Made by a program: the position numbers and the translations under genes. From an uncultured Alphaproteobacteria bacterium (GTDB lineage: Bacteria > Pseudomonadota > Alphaproteobacteria > RF32 > CAG-239), in contig CAKQPS010000001.1 in assembly GCA_934270475.1 (NCBI GenBank), positions 310,001 through 374,000 on the forward strand: a stretch of 64,000 bases of DNA, written 5' to 3'. Every line of letters begins with the position of its first letter. Positions within the stretch are counted from its first letter, which is position 1. The notes beneath the pieces are model-generated. The model ran no database searches. It was not told the DNA's origin and saw only the letters and a list, made by a program, of their open reading frames with translations. Below, one piece after another: positions 36,157-42,842 of this stretch.

Positions 36157-37183
36157 GCAAGCGCAGCTGGAAAGTTTTTGCAAAAATCCTAATCCCGAAG
36201 TAAAGTGCGTGGTTTTATTTGGCAGCAACGAGGGAACAATTGCTATGCTGCAAAAAAAGTGCGCCGAGGCGGTGTGCGGAGATGTGCAGGACGCTTTTCG
36301 CTACGCTTCGCTGGAAATGAGCGAAGTTTCTAAAGATGGTCAGGAAATTTATGCCGAATATTATGCGCAGTCGCTGATGGGCGGACGCCGTGCGGTGGTG
36401 GTCAAAAACGCCGATAATAATTTGGCTGCAGTACTGAAAAATATAATTCCCGAGACAAAGTCGGATAATTTGCTGATTGTTTGTTCATCATCGCTCAATA
36501 CCAAATCATCGCTGATTACTTGGGCAAAAGACCGAGCCGATGTGATTATTGTCGGCTGCTATGACGACAGAGAAGAAAATATTTCCGAATCTGCAGCAGC
36601 GCTGCTGCGGGCACAGGGGCTGATTTTTGATACGGCAACTCTGCAAGTTTTGTGCGCGCGTTTGTCTCCGGACAGAAAAGTCAACCAAAGCGAAATTGAA
36701 AAATTGGCAATGTATTTGGGCGAGCGCAAAAATGTGACAATAGCCGATGTAAAAGCGGCGGTCAGTGATGTTTCCGGCGCCAATTATGAAGATTTTTGCT
36801 ATTACGCCGCCGGCGGCGAGGTTATGAAAGCCTGCGCTATGTTTGAACGTTTGCTGAAAGAAGGCGAAGAACCGGCAACCATTATCCGGCAGCTGACCTA
36901 TCATTTTAACAAACTTTTGGGCTGCGCTGCATTGCTGGAAGGTGGAAAATCTACAGATGAAGTTGTCAAATCGCTGCGTCCGCCGTTGATGTTCTATCGT
37001 AAAGATGCTTTTAAAAACCAGCTCAAAATTTGGCAACGAGAGCGTTTGCTAGGTGCACTATCTATGCTTTATGATTGTGAACGTGATTGTAAAACCACTA
37101 ATTTGCCGGCAGAGCAGGCGGCATCGTATTGTGTTATGCGTATATCCAGTGCAGCCAGAAAGCTCTCAGCACAACGCGCCTAA
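36146..37183 (+). CDS. holA: DNA polymerase III subunit delta
   Basis: A 345-residue clamp-loader subunit that opens the beta clamp. CVVLFGSNEGTIAMLQKKCAE near the start is the family's VxLxyGxDxxLI-type block; LGERKNVTIADVKAAVSD and the C-terminal ARKLSAQ follow the family pattern. I use ATG 36146, which overlaps the lptE stop, rather than GTG 36134. The last codons and the stop lie in the edge of a palindromic repeat (copy D), so the C-terminal residues may come from the repeat. Confidence 0.9.
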   Translation: MNFKQAQLESFCKNPNPEVKCVVLFGSNEGTIAMLQKKCAEAVCGDVQDAFRYASLEMSEVSKDGQEIYAEYYAQSLMGGRRAVVVKNADNNLAAVLKNIIPETKSDNLLIVCSSSLNTKSSLITWAKDRADVIIVGCYDDREENISESAAALLRAQGLIFDTATLQVLCARLSPDRKVNQSEIEKLAMYLGERKNVTIADVKAAVSDVSGANYEDFCYYAAGGEVMKACAMFERLLKEGEEPATIIRQLTYHFNKLLGCAALLEGGKSTDEVVKSLRPPLMFYRKDAFKNQLKIWQRERLLGALSMLYDCERDCKTTNLPAEQAASYCVMRISSAARKLSAQRA

Positions 37184-37302
37184 CTGCACATCTAAAAGCA
37201 ACTTACGTTCATTCAGAAAATTCATGTATTCCTATGTATACCAGGATTTTCTTCAGAACCAGAGTTGCTTTTATCTGCACCATTATTCGCATTGCTTGGT
37301 AA
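37165..37302. repeat. Palindromic repeat, copy D (at the end of holA)
   Basis: Closely similar to copy C (9170-9300). The stem AAAAGCAAC (37194-37202) pairs with GTTGCTTTT (37264-37272); compared with copy C a G-C pair has become A-T by changes on both arms. The core reads ATGTAT-N6-GTATAC (37224-37241). The left edge covers the last codons and stop of holA. Confidence 0.75.
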
Positions 37303-37315
37303 AGTAGATGTTTGG

Positions 37316-37365
37316 GTACACGTCGCTTAAAAATCCCGGCGCATTAAGCTCATTTTCTTAGCTTT
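37316..37365. repeat. Half copy H of the palindromic repeat
   Basis: GTACAC (37316-37321) is followed by GTCGCTTAAAAAT, the same right-hand flank as copy E (50844 onwards), then GCATTAAGCTCATT as in copy A. The rest of the gap to the promoter at 37428 shows no gene. Confidence 0.6.
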
Positions 37366-37427
37366 CTTTTAATTTATAATGGCTTTCTGCTTTCTTTCTT
37401 CGTGTTTGGTAAAAGACTATTTAAATC

Positions 37428-37455
37428 TTGACAAAAATTTAGAAAAATGTATAAT
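37428..37455 (+). promoter_or_regulatory. Sigma70 promoter of the membrane-protein pair
   Basis: TTGACA (37428-37433) and TATAAT (37450-37455), both consensus, with a 16-base spacer. The leader to the ATG at 37501 is about 40 bases, AT-rich and has no Shine-Dalgarno sequence. Confidence 0.85.
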
Positions 37456-37500
37456 TAAAGTGTTATTTTATCTTTATGTTTAATTATTAAAATCTTAAAA

Positions 37501-38409
37501 ATGAGTAGTAGACATTCTTTATCGCTAATAGAAGGTTTCTATTGGGTGATTGCCAGTGTTGCATTTTTTGTCAGTTTTATCGCTGCCGGAATAGTGTTAA
37601 CACTGTTGATGTTTGTTGTTTGGATAATCAGTGTGGCGGTTTCTAGTTCAGAGGCTAATGAAATTACCGATTATTCTGGCAGTGCAGTGTTACTTTTCGG
37701 GTATACGGCTGTATTCGGTTACACCGGTTCATTTTTGCTCAGTTTTGGTTTTCTGCTGATTTGGGGAGTGATTATTTTATTGAAATTCGACGATCAGCAA
37801 GCACCGAATTTGGCTTCCTGTATAGTTGGCTTGTTTTTGGGAGCTCTGATATTCTTTTTAGTATGGGTTATCGGTTATCGAGGAAGTAATGCCAAACACA
37901 AAAAGCTGTATGCGTATTATCAAAACAGAATTGAATATTTAAAAGATGCTGAAATACCGCAAAATATGGAAGTGTTGCGAAATCCTTTTCTTTTTGATTA
38001 TGCTATAGATTCCTTGAAAACAGAGGTAAAAAGCAAAATTGAAAAAGTGCAGATTGAAACCGATAGTTTGCAGAATGAGCTTATTCTTTTGCAAAACGGT
38101 AGTAAAAAACAAGTGTTAACTGTAAAGCGCGTTTGGTTGAATAGCGATGTTGCTCCATGGACGTATCAGGCTTATACTTCAATTCATTTGTCAGCACATT
38201 CCAATTTATTTTTCAGTTCGGCAAATTTACGGATAAACGGAAACGGAAAATATGTCGGAGACAATCGTTTTGATTATGTCAACATTGTTTTTTCTGATAA
38301 CTCTTTTCATCAGTTTAAGGTAAAAGATGCGCCTGAATGGCTGTTGGCAAAAAAAGGAGATAAGGTTGAAGTCTATAACGGTAAGTTTGTACCACTATTT
38401 AAAAAGTAA
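37501..38409 (+). CDS. Unknown membrane protein with C-terminal soluble domain, SD-less
   Basis: A 302-residue protein not recognised as a known family. Three hydrophobic helices are seen at about residues 15-42, 62-98 and 102-124; then a positively charged turn, a coiled-coil-like stretch (AIDSLKTEVKSKIEKVQIE), and a beta-rich domain ending in VKDAPEWLLAKKGDKVEVYNG. The next gene's product ends in a similar block (PQWLGTKVGEKV), which suggests related C-terminal domains. No ribosome site precedes the ATG (TTATTAAAATCTTAAAA). Promoter upstream and terminator after the second gene make this a closed two-gene unit. Confidence 0.7.
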   Translation: MSSRHSLSLIEGFYWVIASVAFFVSFIAAGIVLTLLMFVVWIISVAVSSSEANEITDYSGSAVLLFGYTAVFGYTGSFLLSFGFLLIWGVIILLKFDDQQAPNLASCIVGLFLGALIFFLVWVIGYRGSNAKHKKLYAYYQNRIEYLKDAEIPQNMEVLRNPFLFDYAIDSLKTEVKSKIEKVQIETDSLQNELILLQNGSKKQVLTVKRVWLNSDVAPWTYQAYTSIHLSAHSNLFFSSANLRINGNGKYVGDNRFDYVNIVFSDNSFHQFKVKDAPEWLLAKKGDKVEVYNGKFVPLFKK

Positions 38410-38414
38410 AAATT

Positions 38415-39065
38415 ATGAGAAAGTTTTTTATTATTTTAAGTATTTTCAGTGTTTCGTTTTTGTTTTGTTTAATCGGTTATTCGTTTTATTTGAAGCCGTT
38501 GTATGCTGAAAAATATGCGAATAAAGTTCCTTTTGAGCTTAATCGAAAAGTTTCGTTTTTAGCAGGTAAAGATTTGGAAAAAGTGTTGCCTGATCAAACG
38601 CTGAATAATAAGCAGCAAATAGACGAACAAGAAGAACAGATTCTTTCTTATATGGGAGATTTGTATAAGCTGCGTGACAGTAATTTAGAACTTGACGGAG
38701 CAAAGAAAAGGTTGTTGAGCTATATAGCCTGTCAGATAAAACTGTCAGGTGTGAAGCCGAAAACGGAAATACTGCAGATAAAGCGAACAGCATCAATGTT
38801 TGTGATGAATAATCCCGCTTATTATAATCGCGATATAGTGGATAATAAAATCACCGAGAAAGGACAGGGTGCAGACAATGAAAATATTTATGTACTTTAT
38901 TTGAACGATGGAACAATTATCAAAGCCAGTCCGCGCAATAAACCACAGTGGCTGGGTACAAAAGTCGGCGAAAAGGTACGTAAAACAACGGTAAAAGAAG
39001 CTGTTTTGCATGGCGATGTTTATAAAGTTGAAACAGTGGTAAAATACAGTCCGCTGTATGAATAA
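38415..39065 (+). CDS. Unknown single-pass membrane protein, SD-less
   Basis: A 216-residue protein with one N-terminal hydrophobic segment (IILSIFSVSFLFCLIGYSFYL), a helical middle and a C-terminal beta-type domain (NIYVLYLNDGTIIKASPRN, then PQWLGTKVGEKV). The C-terminal part is organised like that of the gene five bases upstream (FDYVNIVFSDNSFHQFKVK, then PEWLLAKKGDKV). It is probably a periplasm-facing partner. No Shine-Dalgarno sequence is seen (TTTAAAAAGTAAAAATT before ATG). Function unknown. Confidence 0.7.
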   Translation: MRKFFIILSIFSVSFLFCLIGYSFYLKPLYAEKYANKVPFELNRKVSFLAGKDLEKVLPDQTLNNKQQIDEQEEQILSYMGDLYKLRDSNLELDGAKKRLLSYIACQIKLSGVKPKTEILQIKRTASMFVMNNPAYYNRDIVDNKITEKGQGADNENIYVLYLNDGTIIKASPRNKPQWLGTKVGEKVRKTTVKEAVLHGDVYKVETVVKYSPLYE

Positions 39066-39068
39066 ACA

Positions 39069-39104
39069 GAAAAAGAGTCCACTCTAATAGGTGGCTCTTT
39101 TTTT
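39069..39104 (+). terminator. Terminator after the membrane-protein pair
   Basis: AAAAAGAG and CCAC pair with GTGG and CTCTTTTT (one bulged T), followed by a T-run. It starts four bases after the stop codon. Confidence 0.75.
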
Positions 39105-39265
39105 GTTTTGGCAGAAATTCAGTTATATTAGGTTAAATATTGTTCGCCGTTAATCATCAGAATTTGAACGACCGGCGAATCGGCAGATAATGTGTAAAAA
39201 GATTTTCCTCGGTTTTTTGCAAGATTGCAGTTGCTAAAACGGCTTGTCAAGTTTATAAATAAAGT

Positions 39266-40012
39266 ATGAGAGACAGTGTTTTGATATATCGTGATTACGG
39301 CTGTGCTGATGTTAATGCGCTGGCAGATGAGCTTTGCGCCTATTTTGAACCGCGCGGCTGCAAAGTCGGCTTTGCCGATGCTAATGATATTATTTACCGC
39401 GGTCGGCTTAATGATAAAGTTATTGCTTTGTTTATGCCGGGGGGAGCAAGCACGCCGTACCGCCACAAACTTAAAGTACAGGGCAATGAAAAAATCCGTT
39501 CGTTTGTGCGGGAAGGCGGCGTATATTATGGTATTTGCGCCGGAGCCTATTATGCCTGCAAACAAACCGAATTTGAAAAAGATTTGCCGCAATCGCGCAT
39601 TGTGGAAGAATATGAATTAGATTTGTTAAATGCTAAGGCGATAGGTTCTTTATATAAGGAATTAAAGATAGAGCCGTTTGCCAAAAATCCGGCATCGGCG
39701 GCTGCGGTTGAGCTTTTTGATGAAAACGGCGATATTTGGGTTGCGCATTATCATGGCGGTCCATATTTTGAGTTAAATGATTCCAAAGGTACAGAAATTT
39801 TAGCGCGTTATAATTTATCCGGATTTAAGCCGGCGGTGGTTTTGCAATCCTATGGTAAAGGCAAGGTTATTCTATCGGGCGTGCATTATGAAGATAGGGG
39901 CGTCGTGTTAGAAAAATCTGCGGCACAGCCAAATATAGTGCAAAAGCTAAAAGAAAAGGAAACCGTCCGCCAAGCTTTTTTTAATAAGCTGATGAGTTTA
40001 AGCGGTAGATAG
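39266..40012 (+). CDS. BPL_N-domain (class I amidotransferase-like) protein
   Basis: A 248-residue protein resembling the BPL_N domain, a class I glutamine amidotransferase-like fold found at the N-terminus of some biotin ligases and as free-standing proteins. SVLIYRDYGCADVNALADEL opens it; FMPGGASTPYRHKL near residue 58 and YYGICAGAYYAC near residue 91 (nucleophile elbow with cysteine) are the active-site region; VAHYHGGPYF and VILSGVHYED later are typical. No biotin-ligase domain is attached. No Shine-Dalgarno sequence is clear. Substrate unknown. Confidence 0.75.
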   Translation: MRDSVLIYRDYGCADVNALADELCAYFEPRGCKVGFADANDIIYRGRLNDKVIALFMPGGASTPYRHKLKVQGNEKIRSFVREGGVYYGICAGAYYACKQTEFEKDLPQSRIVEEYELDLLNAKAIGSLYKELKIEPFAKNPASAAAVELFDENGDIWVAHYHGGPYFELNDSKGTEILARYNLSGFKPAVVLQSYGKGKVILSGVHYEDRGVVLEKSAAQPNIVQKLKEKETVRQAFFNKLMSLSGR

Positions 40013-40032
40013 ATTTTTTTGTACAAAAAATC

Positions 40033-40060
40033 TTGCTATTTGGCAAATATGTTATATAAT
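40033..40060 (+). promoter_or_regulatory. Sigma70-like promoter of the unknown gene at 40102
   Basis: TTGCTA (40033-40038) and TATAAT (40055-40060), 16 bases apart. The leader to the ATG is about 35 bases, AT-rich and SD-less. Confidence 0.7.
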
Positions 40061-40101
40061 CATACCATCTTTTATATTATTCATTTTTAAATTATTTTTT
40101 T

Positions 40102-40818
40102 ATGGAACAGATTAACCATTTTGCCGAGACTAATGCTGATGATCAGTTGAAGTCTATGATTAGCGAGTGCATTAATGGCACATCACTGAAAATAAGCGAT
40201 GCAGAAGATGTTATTCTGCAATTGCCGATTTGCGCCAGAGCTCCTCTTCTGAGCTTGTACTTTACCAAAGTGCGAGGAATTATGGAAGACAGTTCTGTTG
40301 AGTATCATCGCTTTGTGCTGCTGTTGTCTTTGTTTCAGGTCGCCGTGCGGATTTTTGAACGCCATGTGCTTTACGGTATTTCAAATCGCTTTATTGGAGT
40401 TGACCGTTTTGATAACAAGAATGTGAAACAGCTTATTAAAAATTTGGGAATAAGACAGCAGACCAACACTTTTGAGCTGGATTCGATTATTGACAACAAT
40501 CCTTATTACAAAGAGGTTTTGTATGAAGTGAAGCATAATAATGCTCTCCTCAACTGCGATGTAAAAGCGACAATATCTGATTATTTTGTAAAGAAAGTTA
40601 TGCAATTTGTTGCTTTGTATGCTCAGGATGTGCGAACTTTTTATTCTATGGATGTGCAAACTTATTATGTGCGTACTAATCCATCGATTTGCGATGAACA
40701 ATTGTATAAACAATCTTGGATAAAATTCAAGCTACTGACTGTTAAAAGCTTGTTTTTCTTGAATGATTTGAGTGAAGAAGAGTTTGCTGAATTTTTTGAA
40801 AATTACAGCTTGCGCTAA
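40102..40818 (+). CDS. Unknown 238-residue protein, SD-less single-gene unit
   Basis: Not recognised. It is mainly helical with hydrophobic and aromatic residues spread evenly, as in a soluble globular protein; no signal peptide or membrane helix is clear. Segments such as HRFVLLLSLFQVAVRIFERHVLYG and FVKKVMQFVALYAQDVRTFYS suggest a helical bundle. It has its own promoter and its own terminator (40825-40868) and sits directly upstream of the mraZ cluster. There is no Shine-Dalgarno sequence (AAATTATTTTTTT before ATG). Its build matches the SD-less units at 45440 and 59189. Confidence 0.7.
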   Translation: MEQINHFAETNADDQLKSMISECINGTSLKISDAEDVILQLPICARAPLLSLYFTKVRGIMEDSSVEYHRFVLLLSLFQVAVRIFERHVLYGISNRFIGVDRFDNKNVKQLIKNLGIRQQTNTFELDSIIDNNPYYKEVLYEVKHNNALLNCDVKATISDYFVKKVMQFVALYAQDVRTFYSMDVQTYYVRTNPSICDEQLYKQSWIKFKLLTVKSLFFLNDLSEEEFAEFFENYSLR

Positions 40819-40824
40819 TTAAAT

Positions 40825-40868
40825 AAAATCCCTTGTTTCAGAAAATGAAACAGGGGATTTTATTTTTT
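40825..40868 (+). terminator. Terminator of the unknown gene at 40102
   Basis: A 15-bp stem (AAAATCCCTTGTTTC with GAAACAGGGGATTTT, one G-T pair) with a 7-base loop, then TATTTTTTT. It insulates the mraZ cluster from the gene before it. Confidence 0.88.
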
Positions 40869-41019
40869 TAAGAATCTGAAATCTTAACAAAACATTACAT
40901 TGTGAATTATTTAAAAAAAAATTTTTATGCGCTATCCCACTGTTTTTGTATGGCGATTTTAAATCTTATGTATATTTTATGCGAACAAAAATAGAACAGT
41001 TAACAAAATACTAAAAAAT

Positions 41020-41054
41020 CCCATTGAAACCCATAAATTACCATGTTATACCAT
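41020..41054 (+). promoter_or_regulatory. MraZ-box array: four direct repeats with 10-bp period
   Basis: CCCAT at 41020, CCCAT at 41030, ACCAT at 41040 and ACCAT at 41050 are each separated by exactly five bases. On the other strand this reads ATGG(T/G)-N5 four times, matching the known form of MraZ operators (TGGG-type repeats with 5-base spacers) that control the division cluster. It ends 31 bases before the mraZ start, so it should be the site of MraZ autoregulation. Confidence 0.85.
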
Positions 41055-41084
41055 AAATAGAAGTTAACCCGAAAGGAATCTGAC

Positions 41085-41552
41085 ATGAGAAAAGTTTTTC
41101 TCTTTATGGATACCATTATTAACAAAGTAGACGCAAAAGGTCGCGTTTCTTTGCCGTCAGATTATCGCGCAATCGTTAAAGAATTATCAACGGAGATTGT
41201 TTGCTATCGCAGCTTGAGCGCTCCTTGCATTGAAGGCTGTTTGGAAGACACTTTGGATAAGCTGGCTACGGAAATTGAAAATTCCACCGATTTCTTTTCG
41301 GAAACCCAGGATAATTTAACTAATTTAATTTTCGGCGATGCCAAGCGTTTTCCGTTTGACAGTACCGGGCGAATCGTTTTAACCGAAAAACTTTTAAAGC
41401 ATGCCGGCATTACCGATACAGCAGTATTTGTGGGCAAAGGTCGCAAATTTCAAATTTGGAATCCGGAAAATTGGGCAAAAGAAGAATCCCGTATCCGTGC
41501 CGAAGTAATGAAAAACCGTCCGGTTTTGAAACAAAACAGGGAGGCTGAATAA
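41085..41552 (+). CDS. mraZ: Transcriptional regulator MraZ
   Basis: A 155-residue protein with two AbrB-like swapped-hairpin domains. The first opens INKVDAKGRVSLPSDYR near residue 12; the second has FPFDSTGRIVLTEKLLKHAGI near residue 86, and then VFVGKGRKFQIWNPENW. MraZ binds repeats ahead of its own gene and controls the division cluster; the four-copy box lies at 41020-41054. Start ATG 41085 follows AAAGGAA; an ATG at 41106 would also be possible. The stop overlaps the rsmH start by one base. Confidence 0.95.
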   Translation: MRKVFLFMDTIINKVDAKGRVSLPSDYRAIVKELSTEIVCYRSLSAPCIEGCLEDTLDKLATEIENSTDFFSETQDNLTNLIFGDAKRFPFDSTGRIVLTEKLLKHAGITDTAVFVGKGRKFQIWNPENWAKEESRIRAEVMKNRPVLKQNREAE

Positions 41553-42466
41553 TGACAGAAGCTAAGCAAAAGCACATTCCTGTGATGCTGCAAGAAGTTT
41601 TGGCTGCTTTGAAACCGCAAAAGGGCGAAGTTTATGTTGATGCAACTTTTGGCAACGGCGGATATACTAGAGCAATTTTAGAGGCGGCAAATTGCAAAGT
41701 GATTGCGTTGGATAGAGACCCGACTGTGAAAATTCGTGCTAATGAAATGAAAAATATGTATGGCGAACGCTTTGAGTTCAGGGCTGGTCAATTTGGCGAT
41801 TTTGCAGATTTAGTGCCGGAAAAGATTAACGGAGCTGTTTTTGATATCGGCGTTTCTTCTATGCAGCTTGACGAGGCGGAACGCGGTTTTTCGTTTAGCA
41901 AAGAAGGCGCTCTTGATATGCGTATGTCGCAAAGCGGCGTGTCAGCTAAAGATATTGTCAATACATATGGCGAAGAAGAATTGGCGGATTTGATTTATCA
42001 ATACGGCGAAGAGCGTAAGTCGCGGCAAATAGCCAAGCAAATTGCGGAGTATCGCCGTGCCAAAGAAATTGAAACCACAACGGAATTAGCAGAGATTATA
42101 TATAAGGTAATTCATAAAAAATTTGGCGAAATTGATCCGGCAACCCGTACTTTTCAGGCTTTGCGCATAGCTGTTAACGATGAGCTGGGCGAACTTTCGC
42201 GCGGGCTGAACGGAGCGGCGTCCCGTTTGCTGAAAGGCGGGCGTTTGGTTGTGGTGGATTTTCATTCGCTGGAAGACCGAATCGTAAAAATGTTCTTTAA
42301 AGAAAACGGCGGGCGTAAAGTTCGGGTTTCAAAATATGCGCCGGAATTGGTGCAGGAAGAGCATTTGTTTGCTGAAGTTTCTAAAGTTATTATGCCGACG
42401 GCTGGGGAATGCGAGCAAAATCCGCGGGCGCGTTCGGCTAAATTAAGATATGCAATAAGGGGATAG
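41552..42466 (+). CDS. rsmH: 16S rRNA (cytosine(1402)-N4)-methyltransferase
   Basis: A 304-residue methyltransferase acting on C1402 of 16S rRNA in the decoding centre. HIPVMLQEVLAAL opens it; YVDATFGNGGYTRAIL near residue 29 is the SAM motif I; FDIGVSSMQLDEAERGFSF near residue 97, FQALRIAVNDELGEL near residue 205 and VVDFHSLEDRIVK near residue 233 are the family's blocks. It overlaps mraZ by one base and ftsL follows after two bases. Confidence 0.97.
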   Translation: MTEAKQKHIPVMLQEVLAALKPQKGEVYVDATFGNGGYTRAILEAANCKVIALDRDPTVKIRANEMKNMYGERFEFRAGQFGDFADLVPEKINGAVFDIGVSSMQLDEAERGFSFSKEGALDMRMSQSGVSAKDIVNTYGEEELADLIYQYGEERKSRQIAKQIAEYRRAKEIETTTELAEIIYKVIHKKFGEIDPATRTFQALRIAVNDELGELSRGLNGAASRLLKGGRLVVVDFHSLEDRIVKMFFKENGGRKVRVSKYAPELVQEEHLFAEVSKVIMPTAGECEQNPRARSAKLRYAIRG

Positions 42467-42468
42467 CA

Positions 42469-42840
42469 ATGGGTAGTATCAAAACGGCAATGGTTGTTTT
42501 ATGGTTGACATTGACTTTATTTGTGGCAGTGGCGCAGTCGGTGCTGAAAAACAGAGTGCAGGGATTGGAACGCCGTTTGGACACTATTAACGAAAATATC
42601 CAAAAAGATATCCGCGATATTCATATCCTGAAGGCTGAATGGAGCTTGAATAATTCACCGGAACGCTTGAAAAAATTAGCATACGAACAATTATCTTTAG
42701 AAAAAGCCAAACCTGAACAAATTATTAACTATTCTGCTTTACACTTTAACTATGAAGATGACACGCAGGCAGGCACCCGCGCTGCGCCAAACAGAAAAGG
42801 TTTGACAACACTGGTCAAAGCAGAGGTTAAAAAGAAATAG
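42469..42840 (+). CDS. ftsL: Cell division protein FtsL
   Basis: A 123-residue bitopic protein with one transmembrane helix near residues 5-24 (TAMVVLWLTLTLFVAVAQSV) and a leucine-zipper-like helix (LERRLDTINENIQKDIRDI), ending in the segment SPERLKKLAYEQLSLEKAKPEQI typical of alphaproteobacterial FtsL. It forms part of the FtsQLB complex that activates FtsWI. Named from structure and position between rsmH and ftsI. Confidence 0.88.
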   Translation: MGSIKTAMVVLWLTLTLFVAVAQSVLKNRVQGLERRLDTINENIQKDIRDIHILKAEWSLNNSPERLKKLAYEQLSLEKAKPEQIINYSALHFNYEDDTQAGTRAAPNRKGLTTLVKAEVKKK

Positions 42841-42842
42841 CT

